In this document: positions 1-5,377 of the stretch, piece after piece
Layout: each line of letters begins with the position of its first letter
How positions within the stretch are numbered: position 1 is the stretch's first letter
Assembly: GCA_002308635.1 (NCBI GenBank)
Contig: DBWG01000013.1
Location: forward strand, 1 to 7,415
DNA: 7,415 bases
Direction of reading: 5' to 3'
Origin: Ruminococcaceae bacterium UBA1244
GTDB taxonomy: Bacteria; Bacillota; Clostridia; Oscillospirales; Acutalibacteraceae
Notes under the pieces: generated by a model
What the model saw: only the letters and a program-made list of their open reading frames with translations
What the model was told of the DNA's origin: nothing
The model's database searches: none
Made by a program: the position numbers and the translations under genes

Positions 1-169
1 GGCTCAGAATATCGTCAGGCTGATGAACACCAGACACTATTATTTTGTGCCGTTCCGTCAGGATGAACCGATAAAAAAGCCCAATTCGCTTGTTGCCGAT
101 TTTGATATGCTTATCCCGTCAATGGAAGAAGCGCTGAATGAGCGTCAGCTCCAGCCTGTGATCCGCTAA
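1..169 (+). CDS. spoVFB: Dipicolinate synthase subunit B, C-terminal end (partial)
   Basis: Only the last 55 codons are present. The reading frame enters at base 2 and stops with TAA at 167-169. The tail contains YYFVPFRQDEP, KKPNSLVADF and a final LQPVIR, which match from memory the conserved C-terminus of SpoVFB/DpaB (B. subtilis type: YFVPFGQD..., KPNSMVA, QIQPI). With subunit A this flavoprotein-fold subunit oxidises dihydrodipicolinate to dipicolinic acid, the calcium-chelating core compound of endospores, in the mother cell during sporulation. The gene therefore implies a spore-forming lineage, or one that recently was. Its stop codon lies in the A-tract that encodes the U-tract of the opposing gene's terminator, so the two genes converge with almost no spacer. 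The upstream part, including the nucleotide-binding region, is outside the window, so intactness cannot be judged. Confidence 0.85.
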   Translation, partial: AQNIVRLMNTRHYYFVPFRQDEPIKKPNSLVADFDMLIPSMEEALNERQLQPVIR

Positions 170-210
170 AAAACAACGGCAATACAGAACCGTTAATTCT
201 GTATTGCCGT
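168..210 (-). terminator. Rho-independent terminator of the large zinc-ribbon gene, in the convergent gap
   Basis: A perfect 14-bp inverted repeat (arms 176-189 and 197-210) encloses a 7-base loop. Read on the minus strand it is followed by TG and six T residues (168-173), the classic intrinsic terminator layout, and it starts 11 bases after the stop of the 222-2219 gene. On the + strand the stem is preceded by an A-tract but followed by ATGGTA, so it would be a poor U-tract terminator for spoVFB, although the hairpin forms in both transcripts and may protect both 3' ends. Confidence 0.88.
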
Positions 211-221
211 ATGGTATCTGA

Positions 222-2219
222 TTATTTAGACGGAGAACTCGTGGTCTTATCCGCCACTACTTCATAGGTCTTATCCTTTGTGATCTTTAGTCCGCTTCCA
301 TTCAAAGAAGGATACGTACTCTTTGCTACATTGCCTTCCGCATTGATAAATATTACATAACCGCCGTCATAGCTGTTATCAAGCTTGATGGAATATGTAC
401 CGTCGGATTCCTTTGTCATCTTATATTTTTCTCTGGCTTCCGAAGTGGAGATATTGGCATTTACAATATCCTTCGGATCATTGAAGTAGACCGCATAGAC
501 CTCATCGCCCCAGCTGTCTGCCTTGAGCTTTATGGAGAAATCCTTCTCTTTGAAAATGTCGCTGAAGAAGAAGATATAAACAGCGATGCCCACAAGAGCA
601 AGGACAAGGATGACCACTATTATGATCGGAGCAAGTGTCTTGTTTTTCTCTCTGGGAGCCTTTACTACGTCTACATTCTGAGCCCTGAGCTGTTTTCCGT
701 CGAACTTCATGGGCTGTACCTGAACCTTTTCAGCCTGACGGATTATCTCACGCTGAGTATCGACATGAGTTTCTACCTTCTGATCCTCTTTTATCTGCCT
801 GTGCAGGTTTCTTACATAGGAATCGGTATCGAAGTTAGGATCGGACGGAGCCTGCTGGGGAGGAAGATTCTGGAGTCTCTCGCCTGTTGCAGTGACCTCT
901 GTGACCTCCTGTTCAATAGGCTGAAGCTCTACCTTTGAGCTTTTGGGCTGTCCGCCGAAATCTCCCGGATTTGAAGACCACTGTCTCTGAGGCCTCTGGG
1001 GTCTCTGCTGACGCGGACCCGGCTGAGCAGGACGCTGCTGCATCGGAGGCTGCTGAGGCATGGGACGCTGCTGCATCGGAGGCTGCTGGGGTGCGGGACG
1101 CTGCTGCATCGGAGGCTGCTGGGGTGCGGGACGCTGCTGCATGGGCGGCTGCTGAGGTGCGGGACGCTGCTGGGGTACAGGACGCTGCTGTACAGGGGGC
1201 TGTACCTGAGGTGCGTTATTTGAAAAATCAGAGGGATTTGAAGACCACTGTCTCTGGGCTCTGGGTCTTCTCTGAGGAGCAGGCTGCTGTACCGGCTGCT
1301 GAGGCATTCTCGGTGCCGGCTGCTCCTGAACAACAGGTCTCTGGGGTACAGGCTGCTGTACGGGCGGCTGAGGCATTCTCGGTGCCGGCTGTTCGATCTC
1401 AAACGGCTGAACGGGACGCATCGGAGTCTGCTGAACGGCATCAGGGACAGGCTCGCTCTCAAACGGAGACGGAGCTGCCGACTGGAACGGCATCTGAGGT
1501 TCTACTCCTGCAGAAACGCCAAAATCGGGAAGTGCATCGCTGATGACCTCTCCCTGTATCGGCGAAAGCTGTACAGACGGTGTATTTGCAATATCCTCCA
1601 TAGTAACTTCTCTTTCGAGCTGCATCGGAGGAAGTACGGATGTTTCTTTTTCCTGTGCAAGGGGATCCAGCTTAAACGCCGGAGTATTGGCGATAGTTGC
1701 GACCGAAACAGGCTTGTCAAGCTGCATCGGAGGCAGTGCGCCGTCGGATGATCCGTCGGGCATATAGGGAAGGTTGTCCATATCGGTGACCCTGTCAGCC
1801 AGATCAACCTGAGGTTCTCTTGCAGTTGTTTTCTGACGGAACTGGGCAAAGATATTGCTGCTGCCCTGAGCCTGCTGAGCGGCTCTCTGTGCAGCGGCGG
1901 CTCTTGCCTGCTGTTCGGCTGCGAGTCTTGCCTGCTCCGCGGCTCTTGCTTCTGCTGCGAGCCTTGCAGCTTCTGCTGCTCTTGCCTGTTCCTCTGCGAT
2001 CCTTGCCTGCTCTGCGGCGATCCTCGCCTGTTCTTCAGCGGCAAGTCTTTCCTGTTCAGCAGCGGCCTCCGCAGCCCTTGCTTCTTCGCCTGCCATAAGC
2101 TCCTGCTCAATTTCCTCTTTGCTCTTGCCTTCTTTTACGTTGTAGTCGCACCACGGACAGTTTGCACCGTTATTTACAATGCGCTGTCCGCACCCGGGAC
2201 AATTTATAAACAAAGCCAT
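222..2219 (-). CDS. Membrane-anchored zinc-ribbon protein with Ala/Glu helix, Pro/Gln repeats and a CBM26-like outer domain
   Basis: 665 residues, function unknown. Seen in order: a zinc ribbon with two CxxC knuckles (C7/C10 and C21/C24); an Ala/Glu/Arg/Gln helix at about 43-118 with heptads such as EQARIAA, TolA-like; a linker with two copies of an LPPMQL...IANTP motif (161-186, 195-220); a Pro/Gln region at about 245-415 with four tandem 11-residue repeats (351-394) and two QRQWSSNPxDF motifs (322-332, 411-421); a charged segment 460-527; one membrane span at about 529-552; and a C-terminal domain of about 110 residues. There is no signal peptide. Basic residues before the span (R523, K525, K527) favour a cytoplasmic N-terminus and an outside C-terminus. 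In the C-terminal domain, VYAVYFNDP, MTKESDGTYSIKL and YVIFINAEGN resemble the starch-binding CBM26 pattern; this is an inference from memory. The start is set by AGGTGA six bases upstream of ATG. It has its own promoter and terminator, so it is a single-gene unit. It could instead be a scaffold or envelope protein with an unrelated beta-sandwich. Confidence 0.9.
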   Translation of the reverse strand: MALFINCPGCGQRIVNNGANCPWCDYNVKEGKSKEEIEQELMAGEEARAAEAAAEQERLAAEEQARIAAEQARIAEEQARAAEAARLAAEARAAEQARLAAEQQARAAAAQRAAQQAQGSSNIFAQFRQKTTAREPQVDLADRVTDMDNLPYMPDGSSDGALPPMQLDKPVSVATIANTPAFKLDPLAQEKETSVLPPMQLEREVTMEDIANTPSVQLSPIQGEVISDALPDFGVSAGVEPQMPFQSAAPSPFESEPVPDAVQQTPMRPVQPFEIEQPAPRMPQPPVQQPVPQRPVVQEQPAPRMPQQPVQQPAPQRRPRAQRQWSSNPSDFSNNAPQVQPPVQQRPVPQQRPAPQQPPMQQRPAPQQPPMQQRPAPQQPPMQQRPMPQQPPMQQRPAQPGPRQQRPQRPQRQWSSNPGDFGGQPKSSKVELQPIEQEVTEVTATGERLQNLPPQQAPSDPNFDTDSYVRNLHRQIKEDQKVETHVDTQREIIRQAEKVQVQPMKFDGKQLRAQNVDVVKAPREKNKTLAPIIIVVILVLALVGIAVYIFFFSDIFKEKDFSIKLKADSWGDEVYAVYFNDPKDIVNANISTSEAREKYKMTKESDGTYSIKLDNSYDGGYVIFINAEGNVAKSTYPSLNGSGLKITKDKTYEVVADKTTSSPSK
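967..1256 (-). repeat. Two 23-bp direct repeats encoding the WSSNPxDF motif
   Basis: Bases 967-989 and 1234-1256 are identical and lie exactly 267 bp (89 codons) apart. They encode QRQWSSNP in both places, continuing as SDF and GDF. They bracket the tandem 33-bp repeats, as if a larger block had been duplicated or a short functional motif had been preserved on both sides of an expanding spacer. Confidence 0.85.
1038..1169 (-). repeat. Four tandem 33-bp repeats inside the Pro/Gln region
   Basis: Units lie at 1038-1070, 1071-1103, 1104-1136 and 1137-1169, each encoding QRP(A/M)PQQPPMQ in frame. The two central units are identical at all 33 bases; the outer two differ at a few positions. The near-identity points to recent expansion by slippage or unequal exchange. 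Partial related units extend on both sides. Confidence 0.95.
1866..2093 (-). repeat. Heptad-encoding Ala/Glu/Arg repeat region
   Basis: Degenerate 21-bp repeats encode residues of about 43-118. Clear heptads run EQARIAA, EQARIAE, EQARAAE and AARLAAE (residues 63-90). The composition is almost only Ala, Glu, Gln and Arg with Ile/Leu at spaced positions, which predicts a long single helix or coiled coil like the TolA stalk. Confidence 0.85.
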
Positions 2220-2225
2220 CGCAAA

Positions 2226-2232
2226 TCACCTC
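2226..2232 (-). promoter_or_regulatory. Ribosome binding site of the zinc-ribbon gene
   Basis: The minus strand reads GAGGTGA, followed by six bases and then the ATG at 2219. It fixes the start directly before the MALFINCPGC zinc knuckle. Confidence 0.85.
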
Positions 2233-2283
2233 ATCTATTTTCAGAAATTAAATATACAAAATGTACACCTATACACTTATAAT

Positions 2284-2312
2284 ATTATACAGTATATTAC
2301 ATTTATAGTCAA
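2284..2312 (-). promoter_or_regulatory. Sigma-A type promoter for the zinc-ribbon gene
   Basis: On the minus strand TTGACT (2307-2312) and TATAAT (2284-2289) are separated by exactly 17 bases. The transcript would start near 2277 and leave a leader of about 57 bases. One mismatch to consensus in the -35 box suggests steady vegetative expression rather than a sporulation sigma factor. Confidence 0.8.
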
Positions 2313-2582
2313 TCTTTTTAAAACGAATCTAATATTTTTATCACTATAACTAAATTTTTTTAGAATTTTTATCGTAAAATCCCCAATAATCACTTATCTA
2401 TGAAAATGGTGCAAAATTTGTATTAAAGTCACCGTATTGTTTTTAAAAATTCACTTTATGTTCGTTTTTTGAAGATATGCCGTCTCCTTCATCATCGGAT
2501 CTATCATTTACTTTTCTCAGAATAAGGTAATATTAGGCAAAACGCACAGACAAAAATGTTTAATTTTATTGCTTTTTACTTG
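2313..2582. other. AT-rich gap between divergent promoters
   Basis: About 270 bp, strongly A/T-rich, with many T and A runs and no convincing gene on either strand. It contains one slightly less AT-rich patch (about 2475-2520). I see no riboswitch, tRNA or strong hairpin in it. It could hold regulatory sites for one or both divergent promoters, but none is recognisable by eye. Confidence 0.6.
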
Positions 2583-2611
2583 TTGACAAAACGGCGGTTC
2601 ATGGGTATAAT
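2583..2611 (+). promoter_or_regulatory. Consensus sigma-A promoter for rpsU
   Basis: TTGACA (2583-2588) and TATAAT (2606-2611) are both perfect consensus hexamers with the optimal 17-base spacer. Transcription should start near 2618, giving a leader of about 50 bases. This is the strongest promoter in the window, fitting a ribosomal protein gene. Confidence 0.92.
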
Positions 2612-2635
2612 GGTATGGTATCGTAATGACACAAA

Positions 2636-2660
2636 CCCCTGCCTTATGGCGGATGGGAGG
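2636..2660 (+). promoter_or_regulatory. Leader hairpin overlapping the rpsU Shine-Dalgarno sequence
   Basis: CTGCC (2639-2643) can pair with GGCGG (2648-2652) around a TTAT loop. CCC (2636-2638) can pair with GGG (2655-2657) across a two-base AT bulge. The last GGG is the first half of the ribosome binding site GGGAGG (2655-2660), so the fold could partly hide it. The pairing is seen by eye; its stability and any control role are unproven. Confidence 0.45.
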
Positions 2661-2668
2661 GAAGATAA

Positions 2669-2845
2669 ATGGCTGAGATCCGTATTAAGGATAACGAATC
2701 CCTTGAGAGCGCACTCAGAAGATTTAAAAAGCAGTGTGCAAGAGGCGGCATCATCGCAGAGGTTCGTAAAAGAGAAGCTTATGAAAAGCCTTCTGTAAAA
2801 CGCAAAAAGAAGTCTGAAGCTGCTCGTAAGCGTAAGTACAAGTAA
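2669..2845 (+). CDS. rpsU: 30S ribosomal protein S21
   Basis: 58 residues, beginning MAEIRIKDNESLESALRRFK and ending in a Lys/Arg-rich tail (KRKKKSEAARKRKYK). The family signature is clear: the ESLESALRRFKKQC segment, the GIIAEVRKREAYEKPS core and the basic C-terminal helix. Length is normal for Firmicutes S21. The protein binds the small ribosomal subunit near the 3' end of 16S rRNA and helps initiation on mRNA. The start is set by GGGAGG eight bases upstream. A longer reading frame overlaps it in another phase on the same strand, which makes this small gene easy to miss. It has its own consensus promoter and is followed at once by a terminator, so most transcripts are probably monocistronic, with possible readthrough into the yqeG cluster. 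In some Firmicutes rpsU is linked to a yqeY gene; that is not the case here. Confidence 0.97.
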   Translation: MAEIRIKDNESLESALRRFKKQCARGGIIAEVRKREAYEKPSVKRKKKSEAARKRKYK

Positions 2846-2866
2846 TTTGTGCTGACACAGAAATTT

Positions 2867-2940
2867 AAGGATATTTCCGTTTTGTGCGGTCGAATGTTTG
2901 CTTCGGCAGACTTTGTTCTGCACCGGAAATATCCTTTTTT
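2867..2940 (+). terminator. Large branched terminator between rpsU and yqeG
   Basis: A perfect 13-bp stem (2867-2879 with 2924-2936) is followed by six T residues (2935-2940, the first two of them paired). The 44-base loop is itself structured: GTGCGG (2884-2889) pairs with CTGCAC (2918-2923), and inside it GTTTGC and GCAGAC close on a TTCG tetraloop flanked by C and G (2896-2911), one of the most stable RNA tetraloops. It starts 22 bases after rpsU and ends 18 bases before yqeG. It probably ends most rpsU transcripts and sets how much passes into the downstream cluster. Confidence 0.85.
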
Positions 2941-2944
2941 GTTG

Positions 2945-2950
2945 AGAGGA
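2945..2950 (+). promoter_or_regulatory. Ribosome binding site that fixes the yqeG start
   Basis: AGAGGA ends eight bases before ATG 2959. It lies just past the terminator U-tract, so ribosome loading and terminator folding are close neighbours in a readthrough transcript. A second ATG at 2951 runs into a stop after three codons. Confidence 0.75.
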
Positions 2951-2958
2951 ATGATCCA

Positions 2959-3474
2959 ATGAGTCTGTTCAAACCCACAGTAGCAGTCAGGCACGTCACC
3001 GATATCTCACCAAAAATGCTCCGTCAGCTTGAGATCGACGCTATACTTCTTGACGTTGACAACACCCTCGCTCCGCCGACCTCAAAGATCCCATACGAGG
3101 GTGTTCAGGAATGGATCGAAAGGATAAAGTCCTGCGGGATCCATATAGTCATCTGCTCAAACAACTACAAAAAACGCATAAAGCCCTTTGCGGACAGCGT
3201 AGGTCTTGACTGCGTTGCAATGAGCCTGAAGCCCTTCCCCTTCGGTTTCAACAGGGCAAAGCGCAAGCTCAAAGAAAAGCCCAAAAATGTACTTGTTGTC
3301 GGAGATCAGATATACACCGATGTTCTTGGCGCAAATCTTGCCGGTATGAGATCGATACTTCTCGAACCCCGTTCAGAAGAACACGGATTTTCAATATGGA
3401 TACGCAGAAAGCTCGAAGTCAGCAAAAGAAAAAAGATCAAGGTTCTTGGCAAGGAGGATGACCATGTCAGTTAA
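2959..3474 (+). CDS. yqeG: YqeG family HAD-type (subclass IIIA) phosphatase
   Basis: 171 residues, the usual family length. HAD motifs appear in order: motif I LLDVDNTL with nucleophile D32 and acid D34; motif II ICSNN with S67; motif III lysine K91 in KPFPFGFN; motif IV VGDQIYTD with D116 and D121. This is the core needed for magnesium-dependent phosphate hydrolysis, and no catalytic residue is missing. There is no large cap domain, as expected for subclass IIIA. The physiological substrate in bacteria is not settled; a related eukaryotic family is the mitochondrial phosphatidylglycerophosphatase PTPMT1/Gep4 group (Gep4 is the YqeG-like one). In B. subtilis yqeG opens an operon with the GTPase yqeH and aroE, so a link to a shikimate gene, here aroQ, recurs with a different enzyme. 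The start at 2959 is chosen because AGAGGA lies eight bases upstream; an in-frame upstream start would lie inside the terminator hairpin. The last 11 bases overlap the next gene. Confidence 0.93.
   Translation: MSLFKPTVAVRHVTDISPKMLRQLEIDAILLDVDNTLAPPTSKIPYEGVQEWIERIKSCGIHIVICSNNYKKRIKPFADSVGLDCVAMSLKPFPFGFNRAKRKLKEKPKNVLVVGDQIYTDVLGANLAGMRSILLEPRSEEHGFSIWIRRKLEVSKRKKIKVLGKEDDHVS
3451..3457 (+). promoter_or_regulatory. Ribosome binding site inside the end of yqeG
   Basis: AAGGAGG, fully complementary to the 16S tail, lies within the last codons of yqeG and six bases before ATG 3464. It selects this start over ATG 3458 and over a TTG at 3446. Confidence 0.85.
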
Positions 3475-3799
3475 AGACACGGATATGATAGACGGAATGG
3501 GCATCGAAAAAGATACAAACACTCTTGTTCTGCTTATAACAGACCCATATCAGTGGGTCGTTGATGAATACAGCCACCTTAAAGCATTCCAGAAAAAGAT
3601 CAACAACTACGTTGCATACATCGAAGGCGGAGGCTACCGCAGTCAATACGGAAGCAAAAGCTTTGACCGTTTCCGCATTACTGCGGAATTCAAATACAGG
3701 CCCTCAAAGATCGGGCAGGACTTTCTCAACGGCGGTATAAAACCGCTTGCAGAAAGAAACATCGAATTTGTATGGAACGTTGTAAAAAAGGATGATTGA
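3464..3799 (+). CDS. Small conserved protein of unknown function, DUF6572-like
   Basis: 111 residues, no signal peptide or membrane span. The N-terminal part, VKDTDMIDGMGIEKDTNTL then LLITDPYQW and EYSHLKAFQKKINNYVAYIE, resembles small proteins annotated DUF6572, recalled as having a start like MSIEDTNVIDGIG and a LLITDHLDW motif. The C-terminal half (FDRFRITAEFKYRPS..., LNGGIKPLAERNIEFVWNV) suggests a mixed alpha/beta fold with a conserved RI.AEFKY strand. No catalytic motif can be read. The start at 3464 follows AAGGAGG by six bases; the in-frame ATG at 3458 touches that site and is less likely. It overlaps yqeG by 11 bases and lies 3 bases before aroQ, so it is translationally coupled within the cluster. 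It is probably cytoplasmic; function unknown. Confidence 0.85.
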   Translation: MSVKDTDMIDGMGIEKDTNTLVLLITDPYQWVVDEYSHLKAFQKKINNYVAYIEGGGYRSQYGSKSFDRFRITAEFKYRPSKIGQDFLNGGIKPLAERNIEFVWNVVKKDD

Positions 3800-3802
3800 T
3801 AT

Positions 3803-4234
3803 ATGAAAAAAATTCTTTTTATTTTAGGCCCGAATCTTAATATGGTCGGCATCCGTGACAGATACGTATACGGAACAGAAACCGCAGAGAGCATAAACGA
3901 GGATGTCAGAAAGAAGGCAGTCGAACTGGGGTTTGAACTGGAAATTTTCCAGTCGAACCACGAAGGCGATATCGTTGACAAGATACATTCCGCATACGGA
4001 AACACCGACGGCATAATGATAAACGCAGGCGCACTCACACATTACAGCTATGCTCTGCGTGACGCTATCGAAGCCGTTCAGATACCGACTATCGAAACAC
4101 ACATGTCAAACATCTATGCCCGTGAGGAATTCAGGCACAAGTCAGTTATATCGGCAGTATGTGCCGGATGTATCGCCGGTTTCGGAAAGAAAAGCTATTA
4201 TCTTGCACTTCATGCTTTTTCCGAAATGCTTTGA
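3803..4234 (+). CDS. aroQ: Type II 3-dehydroquinate dehydratase
   Basis: 143 residues, normal for the dodecameric type II enzyme, which removes water from 3-dehydroquinate to give 3-dehydroshikimate, the third step of the shikimate pathway in the cytoplasm. The family motifs are complete: GPNLNMVGIRD with catalytic R18 and VYG with catalytic Y23; FQSNHEGDIVD at 49-59; NAGALTHYSYALRDAI at 74-89 with the active-site Asn N74; ETHMSNIYAREEFRHKS at 98-114 with the acid/base His H100; and a C-terminal GFG..SYYLAL. Residue roles follow the M. tuberculosis enzyme (R19, Y24, N75, H101). The start has AAGGATG just upstream, overlapping the stop region of the previous gene. The order aroQ, Xaa-Pro peptidase, efp equals yqhS-yqhT-efp of B. 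subtilis. No other shikimate gene is in view. Confidence 0.97.
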   Translation: MKKILFILGPNLNMVGIRDRYVYGTETAESINEDVRKKAVELGFELEIFQSNHEGDIVDKIHSAYGNTDGIMINAGALTHYSYALRDAIEAVQIPTIETHMSNIYAREEFRHKSVISAVCAGCIAGFGKKSYYLALHAFSEML

Positions 4235-4249
4235 TGAAAAGAGGCAGAT

Positions 4250-5326
4250 ATGGATACGAGAATACCTGCGCTCACGGCGCTTTTTCCTGACAGCGCCGAT
4301 GCTGCGCTTATCATTTCAGAAACGAACAGACAGTATTTCACGGATTTTGTTTCTTCTTTGGGATATCTCCTCGTCGCAAGGAACGGTTCATACCTCTTTG
4401 TCGATTCGAGATATGAGGAAGCCGCAAAAAGGCAGGCAAAGAACTGCTCTGTAATACTGTTCAGAAAGCTTGCGGACAGTCTCGGGGACGTACTCTCCCA
4501 AAACAACATAAAGACCGTCCTTCTTGAGGGTTCGGCGTTCACTCTCAACGAGACCGCCTTTATCGAGAATATCCTCTCAAAAAGCGGTGCTTCGGCAGTA
4601 AAAGACGATACCCTCGACAAGCTCATACAAAAACTCAGGATAATCAAGACCTCATCGGAGCTTGAAAAAATGCGCAAAGCTCAGCAGATAACGGAGGATG
4701 CGCTCAAAAGCACTCTCAGGTTCATCAAAGAAGGCGTATCGGAAAGAGATATCGCCCTTGAACTTGAATTCCGCATGAGAAAAGCCGGCGCTCAGAGTGT
4801 TTCTTTCGACCTCATTGTTCTTGCTGGAGCAAAAACATCTATGCCCCACGGCGTTCCGGACAGTACAAAGATCAAAAACGGCGACTTCCTGCTCTTCGAT
4901 ATCGGTGCGACTGTTGACGGCTATCACAGCGATATGACAAGAACATACGTCTTCGGAAAAGCAGACAGCAGCATGAAGCGTGTCTATGAGACCGTTCTTC
5001 AGGCTCAGCTCAATGCCCTTGAAGCAGTCCGTGACGGATGCACCTGCGGAGACGTTGACAGAGCTGCCCGCTCTTATATTGATCAGGCAGGCTTTGAAGG
5101 ACTTTTCGGCCACTCAACAGGCCACGGAGTAGGACTTGAAATACATGAAGCTCCGTCGGTTTCTCCGAACAGCAGCTTTGTCCTCAGAAACGGCATGGTA
5201 GTAACGGTAGAACCCGGTATTTATATCCCCGGAAAATTCGGTGTGCGCATCGAGGATATGGTCGTCGTATCGTCAGACGGCTGTATAAACCTCGTTTCCA
5301 TGCCAAAGAAGCTCACTGAACTGTGA
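4250..5326 (+). CDS. M24 family Xaa-Pro aminopeptidase/dipeptidase
   Basis: 358 residues with the two-domain layout of bacterial PepP/PepQ-like enzymes: an N-terminal creatinase-like domain (about 5-130) and a C-terminal pita-bread catalytic domain (about 135-355). The five dinuclear metal ligands are all present: D217 in FDIGA, D228 in HSDMTRT, H292 in GHGVGLEIHE, E321 in VEPGIYI and E335 in RIEDMVVV. H200 (MPHG) and H299 are the expected substrate-side histidines. It should cut peptide bonds before proline, at the N-terminus of peptides or in Xaa-Pro dipeptides; sequence alone does not separate the two. It is cytoplasmic, without a signal peptide. AAGAGG lies five bases before ATG, 15 bases after aroQ. 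This is the B. subtilis YqhT position, next to efp. It is likely the last gene of the yqeG cluster. Confidence 0.94.
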   Translation: MDTRIPALTALFPDSADAALIISETNRQYFTDFVSSLGYLLVARNGSYLFVDSRYEEAAKRQAKNCSVILFRKLADSLGDVLSQNNIKTVLLEGSAFTLNETAFIENILSKSGASAVKDDTLDKLIQKLRIIKTSSELEKMRKAQQITEDALKSTLRFIKEGVSERDIALELEFRMRKAGAQSVSFDLIVLAGAKTSMPHGVPDSTKIKNGDFLLFDIGATVDGYHSDMTRTYVFGKADSSMKRVYETVLQAQLNALEAVRDGCTCGDVDRAARSYIDQAGFEGLFGHSTGHGVGLEIHEAPSVSPNSSFVLRNGMVVTVEPGIYIPGKFGVRIEDMVVVSSDGCINLVSMPKKLTEL

Positions 5327-5345
5327 GCGAAAAGGTTTTCGACAG

Positions 5346-5377
5346 AAATTGCAGTAAAAATCTTGCAATTTTATTTT
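5346..5377 (+). terminator. Weak possible terminator after the peptidase gene
   Basis: AAATTGCA (5346-5353) and TGCAATTT (5364-5371) form an 8-bp AT-rich stem with a 10-base loop, followed by a T-rich run. The stem is weak for an intrinsic terminator. Its right arm contains the -35 box of the efp promoter, so it may be partly coincidence. Confidence 0.4.

Noticed and set aside
1038..1169. CRISPR-like array suggested by regular 33-bp repeats
   Set aside because: Units are directly tandem with no unique spacers, lie in a coding frame, and no cas gene is present.
929..2110. Several long open frames (74-202 codons) on both strands within the large zinc-ribbon gene
   Set aside because: They arise from the repetitive Pro/Gln and Ala/Glu coding sequence read out of phase, have low-complexity products, lack ribosome binding sites and overlap a gene with clear domains.
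2451..2507. 18-codon minus-strand frame (MIDPMMKETAYLQKTNIK) in the AT-rich gap
   Set aside because: No good ribosome binding site or promoter and too short to distinguish from chance.
2556..2798. 80-codon + strand frame overlapping rpsU
   Set aside because: It starts upstream of the rpsU promoter boxes and has no ribosome binding site; the S21 protein in another phase is unmistakable.
2884..2958. 25-residue N-terminal extension of YqeG
   Set aside because: It lies inside the terminator hairpin, lacks a ribosome binding site, and the family starts at about MSLFKP as called.
5328..5341. Palindrome CGAAAAGGTTTTCG after the peptidase gene
   Set aside because: The loop would be only two bases and no T-tract follows, so it is unlikely to be a terminator; too short to call an operator.
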